From Aquimarina agarivorans (lineage in GTDB: Bacteria > Bacteroidota > Bacteroidia > Flavobacteriales > Flavobacteriaceae), in assembly GCF_000218485.1 (NCBI RefSeq), contig NZ_AFPB01000174.1:124001-188000 (forward strand): 64,000 bases of DNA, written 5' to 3'. The position numbers were made by a program, and so were the translations under genes. A model generated the notes under the pieces. The model was not told the origin of the DNA, made no database searches, and saw nothing but the letters and a program-made list of their open reading frames with translations. Below, piece by piece: positions 56,399 through 64,000 of the stretch; position 1 is the first letter of the stretch, and each line of letters begins with the position of its first letter.

Positions 56399-57688
56399 TT
56401 ACTTTAAAGTAGGTGCTATTTTTTCAACTGCCGAAATGGTTTCATCTAGGTCACCATAGCTAAGTGCATCGGTGATAAACCAGGATTCAAAAGCACTAGG
56501 GGCAATATAAATACCATTTTTTAACATGCCATGGAAAAATTGTTTAAAAGTATCATTATTTCCTTTTGCCGAAGATGAAAAATCCACCACAGTCTCTGCG
56601 CTAAAATGTACTGATATCATGGAGCCAATTCGGTTGATCGTATGAGCAACATGATGTTTTGTAAGTGCGCTGGCAATCCCTTTGTGTAAATAAGCAGTTT
56701 TTTCAGCTAAGCGGGTAAATACTTCTTTGTCTTCGTTTAGTTCAGTCAACATAGCAAGTCCAGCAGCCATAGCTAAAGGATTTCCGCTTAAAGTTCCTGC
56801 TTGGTAAACAGGCCCCAGTGGGGCTAAAAATTCCATGATTTCGTTTCGCGATGCAAAGGCACCTACAGGCAGTCCGCCACCAATTACTTTTCCAAAAGTA
56901 ACAATGTCGGCATTTACATTTAGTAATTCCTGAACACCACCAGCAGCTAGCCTAAAGCCAGTCATAACTTCATCAAAAATCAATAAAATTTGATGGGCAT
57001 CACAAAGACTACGCAGTCCTTCTAAAAATCCTTTTGCAGGTGGAATGCATCCCATGTTTCCTGCCACAGGTTCAACAATAATGCAGGCAAGTTCATTTTT
57101 GTTGGCATTCACCAATGTTTCCACATTTGCCAAATTATTATATTCCGCAAGTAGGGTGTCTTTTGCTGTGCCAGCAGTAACGCCTGGGCTATTTGGTGAT
57201 CCAAAAGTAACGGCACCGCTACCAGCTTGTATTAAAAAAGAATCGCTATGGCCATGATAGCAACCCGCAAATTTGATAATTTTATCCCTGCCAGTAAAGC
57301 CACGCGCTAAACGCACAGCGCTCATACAAGCTTCAGTCCCTGAGTTTACAAAACGAATTTTATCAATATTTGGCACCATGCTTACTGCCAATTCTGCTAT
57401 TTTGGTTTCAATTTCGGTAGGCATACCAAAACTGGTGCCTAATTTGGCTTTGGTAACTACGGCATCAACTACAGGGGGGTGGGCATGGCCTAAAATCATA
57501 GGTCCCCAGGAGTTAATGTAATCAATTAGTCGGTTTCCATCTTCGTCGTACAGGTAAGCGCCTTCGGCTTTTTTAACAAAAATAGGATCGCCTCCAACAG
57601 CTTTAAATGCACGTACTGGTGAGTTAACACCGCCTGGAATAACTTTTTTTGCTTCATTGAATAAAGCACTACTACGTTGGTATAACAT
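56399..57688 (-). CDS. hemL: Glutamate-1-semialdehyde 2,1-aminomutase
   Basis: A 429-aa class-III aminotransferase: [19 protein letters not shown] at the N-terminus, [30 protein letters not shown], and the PLP lysine in [15 protein letters not shown]. It makes 5-aminolevulinate from glutamate semialdehyde for haem synthesis (C5 pathway). It is the last gene of a four-gene minus-strand operon, one base after the glucosaminidase gene, with a terminator downstream. Confidence 0.97.
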   Translation of the reverse strand: MLYQRSSALFNEAKKVIPGGVNSPVRAFKAVGGDPIFVKKAEGAYLYDEDGNRLIDYINSWGPMILGHAHPPVVDAVVTKAKLGTSFGMPTEIETKIAELAVSMVPNIDKIRFVNSGTEACMSAVRLARGFTGRDKIIKFAGCYHGHSDSFLIQAGSGAVTFGSPNSPGVTAGTAKDTLLAEYNNLANVETLVNANKNELACIIVEPVAGNMGCIPPAKGFLEGLRSLCDAHQILLIFDEVMTGFRLAAGGVQELLNVNADIVTFGKVIGGGLPVGAFASRNEIMEFLAPLGPVYQAGTLSGNPLAMAAGLAMLTELNEDKEVFTRLAEKTAYLHKGIASALTKHHVAHTINRIGSMISVHFSAETVVDFSSSAKGNNDTFKQFFHGMLKNGIYIAPSAFESWFITDALSYGDLDETISAVEKIAPTLK

Positions 57689-57689
57689 A

Positions 57690-58532
57690 TTAAAAATCCT
57701 TTGGAAGGGGTTTTACATACAAGGTTTGTCCTTGGTGAATGGTATTGTCTTCAATACCGTTATATTCTTTTAATTCTGCCACCGAAATTTTATGTTTTCG
57801 GGCAATGCTGTACAAAGTATCTCCTTTTTTTACAGTATACTGATCGGATTTACCTAACACTTTTTTAGCGTCTTTTTCGGACTTACCCAATACCTTAGCA
57901 TCGTAATTGTAAAGTTTGTACCTTTCAATTAATCCAATAAGTTTTGCTGGGTATTTGGGATCGGTAGCGTAGCCCGCTTTTTGTAATCCTTTAGCCCAAC
58001 CTTTGTAGTCATCATTGGCTAGTTTAAATAATCCTAAATAGCGTTTACGATTAGTTAAAAACAAGGAGTGATCCTGAAAAGAAAAATCAGCGGTACTGTA
58101 TTTTCTAAAACATTCCTGAGCGCGATCATCATCATGATAAACTTTGGCACCTTTCCAATCGTGACATTTTATGCCAAAATGATTATTGGCTCTACGTGTT
58201 AAATCTCCCGTTCCTGCGCCAGATTCCAATATCCCTTGTGCTAAGGTAATGCTAGCAGGAATTTTATATTCTAACATCTGTTTCATGGCAATTTCGGAAT
58301 ACAAATTCACATAATTTGTTACTTTATCGGAATAGGTACCAAATTTAGGTGCTGATTTTTTTGTACTCGCAGGTTGCTTTTTGACCGTCTTAGGAGTATT
58401 TGTAGGCTTTTTAGGTGTTGTTTTATAGGTGGTGTTTGTTTTCTTTTTAGGGGAATAAACTATTTTTTTGCTTTTACAAGAAAATAGTACGGATATTCCT
58501 AATAGTAACGAGATGAAAATTTTAAAATTCAT
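57690..58532 (-). CDS. Glucosaminidase (GH73-like) with LysM, lipoprotein
   Basis: A 280-aa cell-wall hydrolase: lipobox LFSC, a Lys/Thr/Pro-rich linker, a glucosaminidase domain (about 78-215; [47 protein letters not shown]), and a C-terminal LysM ([20 protein letters not shown]). The Glu in LESGAG is the expected catalytic acid. It cuts N-acetylglucosaminyl bonds in peptidoglycan. It overlaps the upstream gene by 11 bases. Confidence 0.92.
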   Translation of the reverse strand: MNFKIFISLLLGISVLFSCKSKKIVYSPKKKTNTTYKTTPKKPTNTPKTVKKQPASTKKSAPKFGTYSDKVTNYVNLYSEIAMKQMLEYKIPASITLAQGILESGAGTGDLTRRANNHFGIKCHDWKGAKVYHDDDRAQECFRKYSTADFSFQDHSLFLTNRKRYLGLFKLANDDYKGWAKGLQKAGYATDPKYPAKLIGLIERYKLYNYDAKVLGKSEKDAKKVLGKSDQYTVKKGDTLYSIARKHKISVAELKEYNGIEDNTIHQGQTLYVKPLPKDF

Positions 58533-59457
58533 AATTGGTAGTAATAATCTTTTGCCCCTTTTTTTTAAGCTTGGTATTGATACCAGCTATACCCTGAAGA
58601 CCGCCAGTATGGATGGCTAAAATACGGGTTTTTTTTCGAAATTTTCCTTGCCTTATCATGTCAAAAATACCGTACAAAAGTTTACCTGTGTAAATGGGAT
58701 CTAATTGAATATGCTGCTTTTTATAAAAATTATTGATAAACTCAACAAGCAGGGGGCTAGTTTTTGCATAGCCACCAAAATGGTAGGTTTTGTTAAGTTC
58801 CCAATTAGTATTTGTAGTGTTTTTTTGTATTTCCTGATGCAGGTAATTTTCCTTAAGTGCAGGAAATCCAATAATTTTTTGGTCTGATGAGGTGCTATTT
58901 ATAAGTCCAGTAATTGTACCACCAGTACCTACAGCGCAGCAAATAATATCAAATGCACTGTCATTTGGGGTTAAAATCTCGGAGCAACCTTTAATGGCCA
59001 ATTCATTTGTACCTCCTTCAGGAATCAGATAAAAATCGCCAAACTGCTCATGTAGCGCGTTAGTAAAAGTGCTTTCATTTTTCAGTTTATAGTCGCTTCG
59101 GGAAATAAAATGCAGTTGCATTCCTTGTGACGCTGCAAAGGCTAGGGTATTGTTTTCTAAAAGTGTTTTTTGGATGTTTGTGGCTAACTCTTCTCCCCGA
59201 ATAATACCAATAGTATCAAAATTGTAATTCTTTCCCGCAGCAGCGGTAGCGGCTATATGATTGCTGAAAGCGCCGCCAAATGTGAGTAAGGTTTGCTTTT
59301 TTTGTGCTTTGGCTTCGGCAATATTGTATTTTAATTTGCGGTATTTGTTTCCGGAAATGTGAGGGTGTAGTAAATCTTCTCTTTTAATAAAAAGCTCAAT
59401 TTGATGCTTGGTAAGTAAAGGGTGGTGTAGTTGCTCATTTTTTACCGCAGTAGTCAT
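58522..59457 (-). CDS. D-cysteine desulfhydrase / ACC deaminase-like PLP enzyme
   Basis: A 311-aa fold-type II PLP enzyme. The PLP lysine lies in HISGNKYRKLKYN, the substrate loop is GGAFSNHIAATAAAG, and GTGGTITGL is the phosphate-binding loop. Known relatives are D-cysteine desulfhydrase and 1-aminocyclopropane-1-carboxylate deaminase; sequence alone does not decide which. It is second in the operon. Confidence 0.87.
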   Translation of the reverse strand: MTTAVKNEQLHHPLLTKHQIELFIKREDLLHPHISGNKYRKLKYNIAEAKAQKKQTLLTFGGAFSNHIAATAAAGKNYNFDTIGIIRGEELATNIQKTLLENNTLAFAASQGMQLHFISRSDYKLKNESTFTNALHEQFGDFYLIPEGGTNELAIKGCSEILTPNDSAFDIICCAVGTGGTITGLINSTSSDQKIIGFPALKENYLHQEIQKNTTNTNWELNKTYHFGGYAKTSPLLVEFINNFYKKQHIQLDPIYTGKLLYGIFDMIRQGKFRKKTRILAIHTGGLQGIAGINTKLKKKGQKIITTNYEF

Positions 59458-59466
59458 ACGATAAAT

Positions 59467-59793
59467 TTAAAGGTAACTTAAAAAATTCCAGCGCGATCGG
59501 TGATTTAAATAAAATAAATTTGATTCTTGATCGTAAGCCTCGCGTTCAAAAGAAATATTGCGGTAAGCAATGTAACGATCCTTGTGTATAGCCCACTTAA
59601 TTAAAAATTCAGCACCATACCAAAGGTAAAACGGAATAATTAAAAGTTCCAGTTGCTGTACCAAATGAATTTCTTCATGGTTCATTAATGTGGTGTCATT
59701 TTTAAGGGCTTCATCTTTTAAAATGATAAAAGGCCAAAGCGTCATTCCTCCAAAATGTTTACCTAAAAGTATTTTACTAACCAGTACACGCAT
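59467..59793 (-). CDS. Small membrane protein with HExxH motif
   Basis: A 108-aa protein with MNHEEIHLVQQ (HEEIH, an HExxH motif) followed by a hydrophobic segment (LLIIPFYLWYGAEFLIKWA) and later YRNISFEREAYDQE (a possible Glu ligand). The pattern suggests a minimal metallopeptidase-like fold; activity is unproven. It leads the operon with the PLP enzyme, glucosaminidase and hemL and is divergent from the DUF5522 gene. Confidence 0.7.
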   Translation of the reverse strand: MRVLVSKILLGKHFGGMTLWPFIILKDEALKNDTTLMNHEEIHLVQQLELLIIPFYLWYGAEFLIKWAIHKDRYIAYRNISFEREAYDQESNLFYLNHRSRWNFLSYL

Positions 59794-59808
59794 ACGGTTG
59801 CAAGATAG

Positions 59809-59816
59809 TATTTTTG
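59809..59816 (+). promoter_or_regulatory. Candidate -7 box (TATTTTTG)
   Basis: TAnnTTTG match 27 bases before the DUF5522 ATG, in the divergent promoter region. No well-spaced TTG lies upstream, so it is tentative. Confidence 0.35.
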
Positions 59817-59842
59817 TGCAAATACAAAAATGGATTTTATTA

Positions 59843-60004
59843 ATGTCGGAGTTTAAAAAAGTATTGCAGCCAGGGGAGGGAGATTTTTATGTAACCCCAG
59901 AAGGATACCGTTGTTTTACGGAACAATACCACCTAAAGCGTGGTTATTGTTGTAAAAGCGGTTGTAGGCATTGTCCATATGGATTTGATAAATCTAAAGG
60001 ATAA
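59843..60004 (+). CDS. DUF5522 family small cysteine-rich protein
   Basis: A 53-aa protein (ATG 59843; the open frame extends further left but overlaps the divergent gene). FYVTPEGYRCFTEQYHLKRG and CCKSGCRHCPYGFDK give five cysteines in a compact pattern, probably binding zinc or a metal cluster. This short family is widespread in bacteria, often as a domain near nucleotide or cofactor genes. Function is unknown. Confidence 0.85.
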   Translation: MSEFKKVLQPGEGDFYVTPEGYRCFTEQYHLKRGYCCKSGCRHCPYGFDKSKG

Positions 60005-60140
60005 TCTTTAGTAAATATTGAAATAAATTGTTGATAAATAATTGCTTTTAATGTAAAAAGCTAAGGCTATTAAGAAATATTTGGGTGCTTATTATGGGTA
60101 TCGGTATGATTTTTGATCATTAATTATAAAAGAGACTATT

Positions 60141-60671
60141 ATGAAAGCAGGAATTATTTTAAGCATTATTTGTGGATTGCTCATAACATCATGTTCAACG
60201 GTTAGGGTAGTTACGGATTATGATACCAAGGCCACTTTTACGCAATACAAAACCTTTGCCTATTTTAAACCAGGTGTTGATAAAGTTGAAATTAGTGATT
60301 TAGATAAACGCCGTATTTTGAGATCTATTGATGCAGTTATGCAATCTAGAGGGCTAAAAAAATCGGATACTCCTGATATTTTAGTTAATATTAGTACGGA
60401 AGCAGAAAAAAACACCTATTTATATCCTAATAATTTTGGTTTCGGATTTGGTTGGAGTCCTTTTTGGTGGGGCAATAATTTTGCAAACACCTATGATGTT
60501 ATTGAGGGGACGCTTTTTATTGACCTTATTGATGCCAATAAAAAAGAATTAATTTGGCAAGGGATCGGTAGTGCGCCTATAGTGCAACAAGGGCCAGAGG
60601 AAAAAGAAGAACGTATTTACGAAATCGTTTCTTCGATTTTAGCAAAATATCCTCCAGTGCTTAAGCAATAA
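60141..60671 (+). CDS. DUF4136 family lipoprotein
   Basis: A 176-aa lipoprotein (lipobox LITSC) with the DUF4136 pattern: VVTDYDTKATFTQYKTFAYF near the N-terminus, an RRILRSIDAVMQSRG helix, an aromatic-glycine loop (GFGFGWSPFWWG), and IDLIDANKKELIWQGIG. Function is unknown; it is probably attached to the outer membrane. Confidence 0.92.
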   Translation: MKAGIILSIICGLLITSCSTVRVVTDYDTKATFTQYKTFAYFKPGVDKVEISDLDKRRILRSIDAVMQSRGLKKSDTPDILVNISTEAEKNTYLYPNNFGFGFGWSPFWWGNNFANTYDVIEGTLFIDLIDANKKELIWQGIGSAPIVQQGPEEKEERIYEIVSSILAKYPPVLKQ

Positions 60672-60716
60672 CTAATTTTTGTTTAGCTTTACAAGGCTGT
60701 GAAAGACACGGTTATT

Positions 60717-61298
60717 ATGAAGCAAATTTTAGCAGGTATTTTTATTGGGGCAATTGCTGTAGTTGGTTTTTTTCATTTTTCAAACAAGGAAACTGGCATA
60801 TCGGGCAATCAACTCATTGAGCGGCAAATTAAAAATGTAAGCAAACTGGTAGTTACCGAGGGTTTTTTTTCGGATGTAATTACATATAGCGATGCTAAAA
60901 AATTGTATTTAAGTTGGCTTACTGCCGAAAAAAAGGCTGTAGTGCTTGTAAATGCTAAGGCAACGATTTCCTATGACTTAAAACAAATTGAATTTTCGGT
61001 CAATGAAGCGGATCGTATTATAAGAATTACTAAAATTCCTGAACCTGAAATTCAGTTTTCGCCAAAATTAAAATATTATGATGTGCAACAGGATTTTTTA
61101 AATCCTTTTAAACCGCAGGATTATAATAAAATAAGCGAGTTAGTAAATCAGCGTTTGTTAACTCAAATTGAAGCCTCAACATTTAAATCCAATTCAAGAA
61201 ATAGGTTAGTAACCGAATTACACTATTTATTTAATAAAGGAGCAAAGCAAGGTTGGTCTGTAGAATACGATGATATTAGTGAAACAATTTTTTTTTAA
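60717..61298 (+). CDS. DUF4230 family protein
   Basis: A 193-aa protein (ATG 60717; a GTG at 60699 is less likely), with an N-terminal membrane helix (ILAGIFIGAIAVVGFFHF) and the DUF4230 region: KLVVTEGFFSDVITYSD, AVVLVNAKATISYDL. It is likely a membrane-anchored periplasmic protein of unknown role. It lies 45 bases after the DUF4136 gene and may share its transcript. Confidence 0.85.
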   Translation: MKQILAGIFIGAIAVVGFFHFSNKETGISGNQLIERQIKNVSKLVVTEGFFSDVITYSDAKKLYLSWLTAEKKAVVLVNAKATISYDLKQIEFSVNEADRIIRITKIPEPEIQFSPKLKYYDVQQDFLNPFKPQDYNKISELVNQRLLTQIEASTFKSNSRNRLVTELHYLFNKGAKQGWSVEYDDISETIFF

Positions 61299-62179
61299 AA
61301 GATTAATCCTAGGATATAGCATTAGTTTATAAGCGACAAAAGTAGTTTATAGCTTAGTTTGTTTTTTAATCTAGAAGTAAATTTTAAAAAAAGCAGCATA
61401 TCGATAAATAATGTGGTTTTTGCACTAGTTATTTTAGGTTTTTTTTCTACTATTTTTTGAAATTAAGTTAAAAAAAACAGCTTATAAGTTTTGATTGAGT
61501 CATTTTTTAAGCTTAATAGCATGTAAGAATCGTTAATTAAGTGAAAAATTTGATCTTCGTCAGTAGTGAGGAAATGGTTGTGTTAAATTGCTAGAATAAT
61601 TATATAGATATAATTTTTTTTTATTATTAAGTTAGATAGTTTTACTGGTAATTCAAGCTGCGAATTCTGATAAAAATTTTACATCCTGCTTTTGGGCCAA
61701 TTCAATTTTGATGAACATTACTCTTCTAGTAACTTAAATATTTTAAAATCTACCCCATAATTCAATCGCTCTAAGGGCTCACCTAATTCATTTAGTTTGC
61801 TTAGGCACATATCTTAATTAAATAAACATAACCTCTATGTTTTTAAAATATTTTGCTATACTTAAATTCTTAGTTGCGTTTATTGGTTGAATCTAGCTTG
61901 AATTTTAAATAAAAAAGAATTTTTAGATATGTACTAAAGAAAAAATATTGTAAAACAGGATAAAGATTGCTTAAATTAGCATATAAAAATAGGCGATGTA
62001 AATCAAATGGTCTCCATTTTTTTGATTAATTATTTCCATTAGTTTATGAAATGCTTTTTCGGAATAGTATGACTTAAAATTTTTTTAGGTACAAGTAAAA
62101 AATAATCCATTTAAAAATGATATTATCAAAGATTTTATTTCTCTGATAATACCATTTTTTACTATTTGCTTAGTGTAAA
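61299..62179. other. Long gene-free stretch
   Basis: About 880 AT-rich bases between convergent genes. I find no ORF with protein-like character, no tRNA, and only the hairpin at 62113-62161. Confidence 0.5.
62113..62161 (-). terminator. Terminator of the metalloprotease gene
   Basis: AAAATGATATTATCA pairs with TGATAATACCATTTT around a 19-base AT-rich loop; on the minus strand the arm ends in a T run. It lies about 20 bases past the protease stop. Confidence 0.65.
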
Positions 62180-63028
62180 TTAAAAACAAATATTACTTCG
62201 AGCACTACCGCCATATAGTTTGCGTAAGGCTTTTTTATCGTTGTTGCTCAAATTCATTGTACTCAAATTTAAGACATGACTTTGGCTAAAAGCTTGATTC
62301 ATAATTGAAGAAACATCTTGAGAAGGAACTCCTGGAATTCGTACTCTACCACGTTCGCTGCTTCTGTTAGAATGTCTAAATCCAATACAGTGCCCAAGTT
62401 CATGACGAATAACATATCTAAAAGCTCTACCAAATGGTGCGTTGCTTCTTATACGTTTTATAAAATTTCGCCACTTGCCAGGATCAATTTTTATGGTAGG
62501 GCCAGGTCTTCCGTTTCTAGGATGAGTTGCAACACCTGAATCGTTACGTTTAAAACTTATAGTGATGTCAGCTCTGCCACTTTTAACAAGAGTAAACTTT
62601 AAAAAGCTTCCGTTAACTCTATTCCAATCGGCAATAGCATTTCTAACTGGTTGGTCTACGCCTCTCAAATTGTTTTTAACTCGTATATTTCTGGCTCTAC
62701 TGCATCTTACAATTTGAATATGCCTGTGTTGCTTCTCAATACCTTCTTCCTCAGGCCCTAAGGTTTCTGGTTCTAAATGTTCAAAAGGAATTAGCATATC
62801 CCCTTCAACAACATAGCCGTCTTCAGTTTTAATAATCTCTTGTTCAGTATCAAAGTCTAGATCCTTAAGTTTAAGTAAGTCTTCGCTGGCTATTGAAGCA
62901 TTATTTCCTTTAGGGAATGTTTCTGAAAATGCATCGCTGGTTTCAAGATCATCAATTGGTTCTTTTTGGCAAGATATTAGTAAAGAAGCTGTAAAAACTC
63001 CTAGCGTTATAAATTTTAATAATTTCAT
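62180..63028 (-). CDS. HExGHxxGxxH metalloprotease lipoprotein
   Basis: A 282-aa lipoprotein (lipobox LLISC). The N-terminal 110 residues are acidic and may act as a propeptide; the catalytic domain has the metzincin zinc site HELGHCIGFRH, followed by SSIMNQ (Met-turn). It resembles the M57/dual-action HEIGH and matrixin-type peptidases of Bacteroidota. It probably works at the cell surface on extracellular protein. C-terminal NDKKALRKLYGG is the usual end of such domains. Confidence 0.88.
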   Translation of the reverse strand: MKLLKFITLGVFTASLLISCQKEPIDDLETSDAFSETFPKGNNASIASEDLLKLKDLDFDTEQEIIKTEDGYVVEGDMLIPFEHLEPETLGPEEEGIEKQHRHIQIVRCSRARNIRVKNNLRGVDQPVRNAIADWNRVNGSFLKFTLVKSGRADITISFKRNDSGVATHPRNGRPGPTIKIDPGKWRNFIKRIRSNAPFGRAFRYVIRHELGHCIGFRHSNRSSERGRVRIPGVPSQDVSSIMNQAFSQSHVLNLSTMNLSNNDKKALRKLYGGSARSNICF

Positions 63029-63992
63029 TGTAATAAATTAAAAGTTAATAAAATATTATCAGAGTTTGTAAGATTTATAGCACATGTAGATCCTGAATAA
63101 TTTTAAAGCATATCAAATGATTATTCAAAGAATAAGCATTCCAAAGTATTTATAAATCAATGATATAAACGACTGATAAAGTAGTTTTGATGTGCATGCA
63201 TGTACATTACTACTACGTTTCAGATTTAATAAACCCTACTTTTTTTTGATAGACTTATAACAGGTTTTTTTTGTTTTTTTGTAGTATTTTGTGAAAAAAA
63301 CAAAGCAGTGATGTAGGAGGAATAAAAACTAAAACTTTAAGGAATGAAAAAAGCTATTGTTTAACGTCTTTTTTTAACCCATTTTAAAGCAGAAGTTATA
63401 TGTTTTGTTCGCAAATTAATCTTCTTTTTATGGCAAAGGATAATAGCAAAGCTGGAGGTAGTTGTTTTTTATTTATGGTGCTCAATTTTAATTAAATAAC
63501 AATTATTCAGTAATTAAATATAACTAAATAAGCATTTATTAATAATTAATCAATAGGTTTCATTTGGCTTAAAGTTTTAGTGTACAAGATGTGGTGCATT
63601 AAAATTTATTTATAAAAATTGACTTTTGTTTTACTAATGTTAAATTGACAATAATTTTAAATCATTAGTTGCACTTAATCGATAAAAATAGCAGTAATTT
63701 TATCAGTCAAGTCTGCACTAATTTTTTTTCATTTTTTTTAATTATTAACAAAATTTAACAGAGTTACGAATATTGTTCGCGCTGTTTGCAACGCTATTTT
63801 TAGGGTTATTTCAATCAAATAAGCGTTTATTTACTCATTTTTTTGTGATATAAATCACTTTTTTTTTAAAATAGCAACTCCAAGGTGAGTAATAATGGTT
63901 ATATAATCCTCAATTAATTGGTGAGATCGTGTGTGGAGAAAAATAAAATAAAGGTCACATTGTTTTAACATACATTTAGAAATAAAATAAAG
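63029..63992. other. Gene-free stretch before the window end
   Basis: About 960 AT-rich bases upstream of the protease gene and of a possible gene starting at 63993. It includes a CRP/FNR-like half-site pair at 63843-63860 and a repeated AAATAAAATAAAG near 63941 and 63980. No ORF is supportable. Confidence 0.45.
63843..63860 (+). promoter_or_regulatory. CRP/FNR-like palindrome
   Basis: TTGTGATATAAATCACTT has TGTGA-N6-TCAC arms like CRP-family sites, 133 bases before a possible ATG at 63993. It is a single site and thus only a candidate. Confidence 0.35.
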
Positions 63993-64000
63993 ATGAAGTT
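63993..64000 (+). CDS. Possible start of a gene cut by the window end
   Basis: Only ATG AAG TT (Met-Lys...) is visible, preceded by a purine-poor AT-rich leader. Many Bacteroidota secreted proteins start MK, but two codons cannot confirm a gene. Confidence 0.25.

Overview
The window looks like a chromosome piece of a marine flavobacterium (Bacteroidota, Flavobacteriaceae-like). DNA is AT-rich, Shine-Dalgarno signals are weak, several genes are preceded by TAnnTTTG -7 boxes, and there are TonB-dependent receptors (TBDTs), FecR/ECF sigma signalling, many lipoproteins and typical Bacteroidota domain families (DUF4301, DUF3332, DUF4136, DUF4230, DUF5522). A GH86-like enzyme end beside a P450/ferredoxin/reductase set points to red-algal agar/porphyran use. 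No rRNA, tRNA or CRISPR array was seen.

Region by region. (1) 1-6.7 kb: end of a probable agarase/porphyranase, then alcohol dehydrogenase, esterase, P450, ferredoxin and ferredoxin reductase, fitting oxidative demethylation of 6-O-methyl-galactose; the dehydrogenase and the P450 share an 18-bp upstream motif. (2) 6.7-10.9 kb (minus): ECF sigma, an overlooked 46-aa FecR-like mini-protein, FecR, and a TBDT broken twice in 8-base homopolymers. (3) 11.3-14.8 kb (minus): lipoprotein, ZnuD-like TBDT and a Fur/Zur-type regulator behind a perfect 7-1-7 palindrome, a probable self-regulated zinc-uptake operon. (4) 15-20.4 kb: uridine kinase, secreted unknowns, and a complete IS1380-type element that splits a lipoprotein gene in its lipobox (target duplication AAATA; the gene can be rebuilt in frame). 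(5) 21-27 kb: an 1795-aa protein with two alpha/beta-hydrolase centres plus a CHAT protease, followed by a TIR-winged-helix protein: a candidate defence/cell-death module. (6) 27.7-39 kb: PhoX-like protein with a collagen-like stretch, MauG-type dihaem peroxidase, a large outer-membrane protein, DUF4301, phosphopantetheinyl transferase and S-adenosylhomocysteinase.

(7) 39.4-48.1 kb is the most striking region: a thiazole/oxazole-modified peptide (TOMM, linear azol(in)e) cluster. A 39-aa precursor too short for ordinary gene calling ends in CSSSSSCCG and carries an FxxxB-type recognition motif. It is followed by an E1-like/RRE partner, YcaO cyclodehydratase, SagB-type dehydrogenase, an HExxH peptidase, a Rieske oxygenase, an MFS exporter and an Omp85-like barrel. 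Two hairpins separate precursor from enzymes. The genes read as: make precursor, cyclise, oxidise, possibly hydroxylate, remove leader, export.

(8) 48-64 kb: regulators, lipoproteins, a membrane protein joining a dCache sensor to a Cys-loop-receptor-like channel, a four-gene operon with hemL, small DUF proteins and an HExGHxxGxxH lipoprotein protease. Four diverged copies of a MITE-like repeat (35.1, 49.2, 49.9 and 52.8 kb) lie in gaps. Function calls rest on motif reading without database searches.
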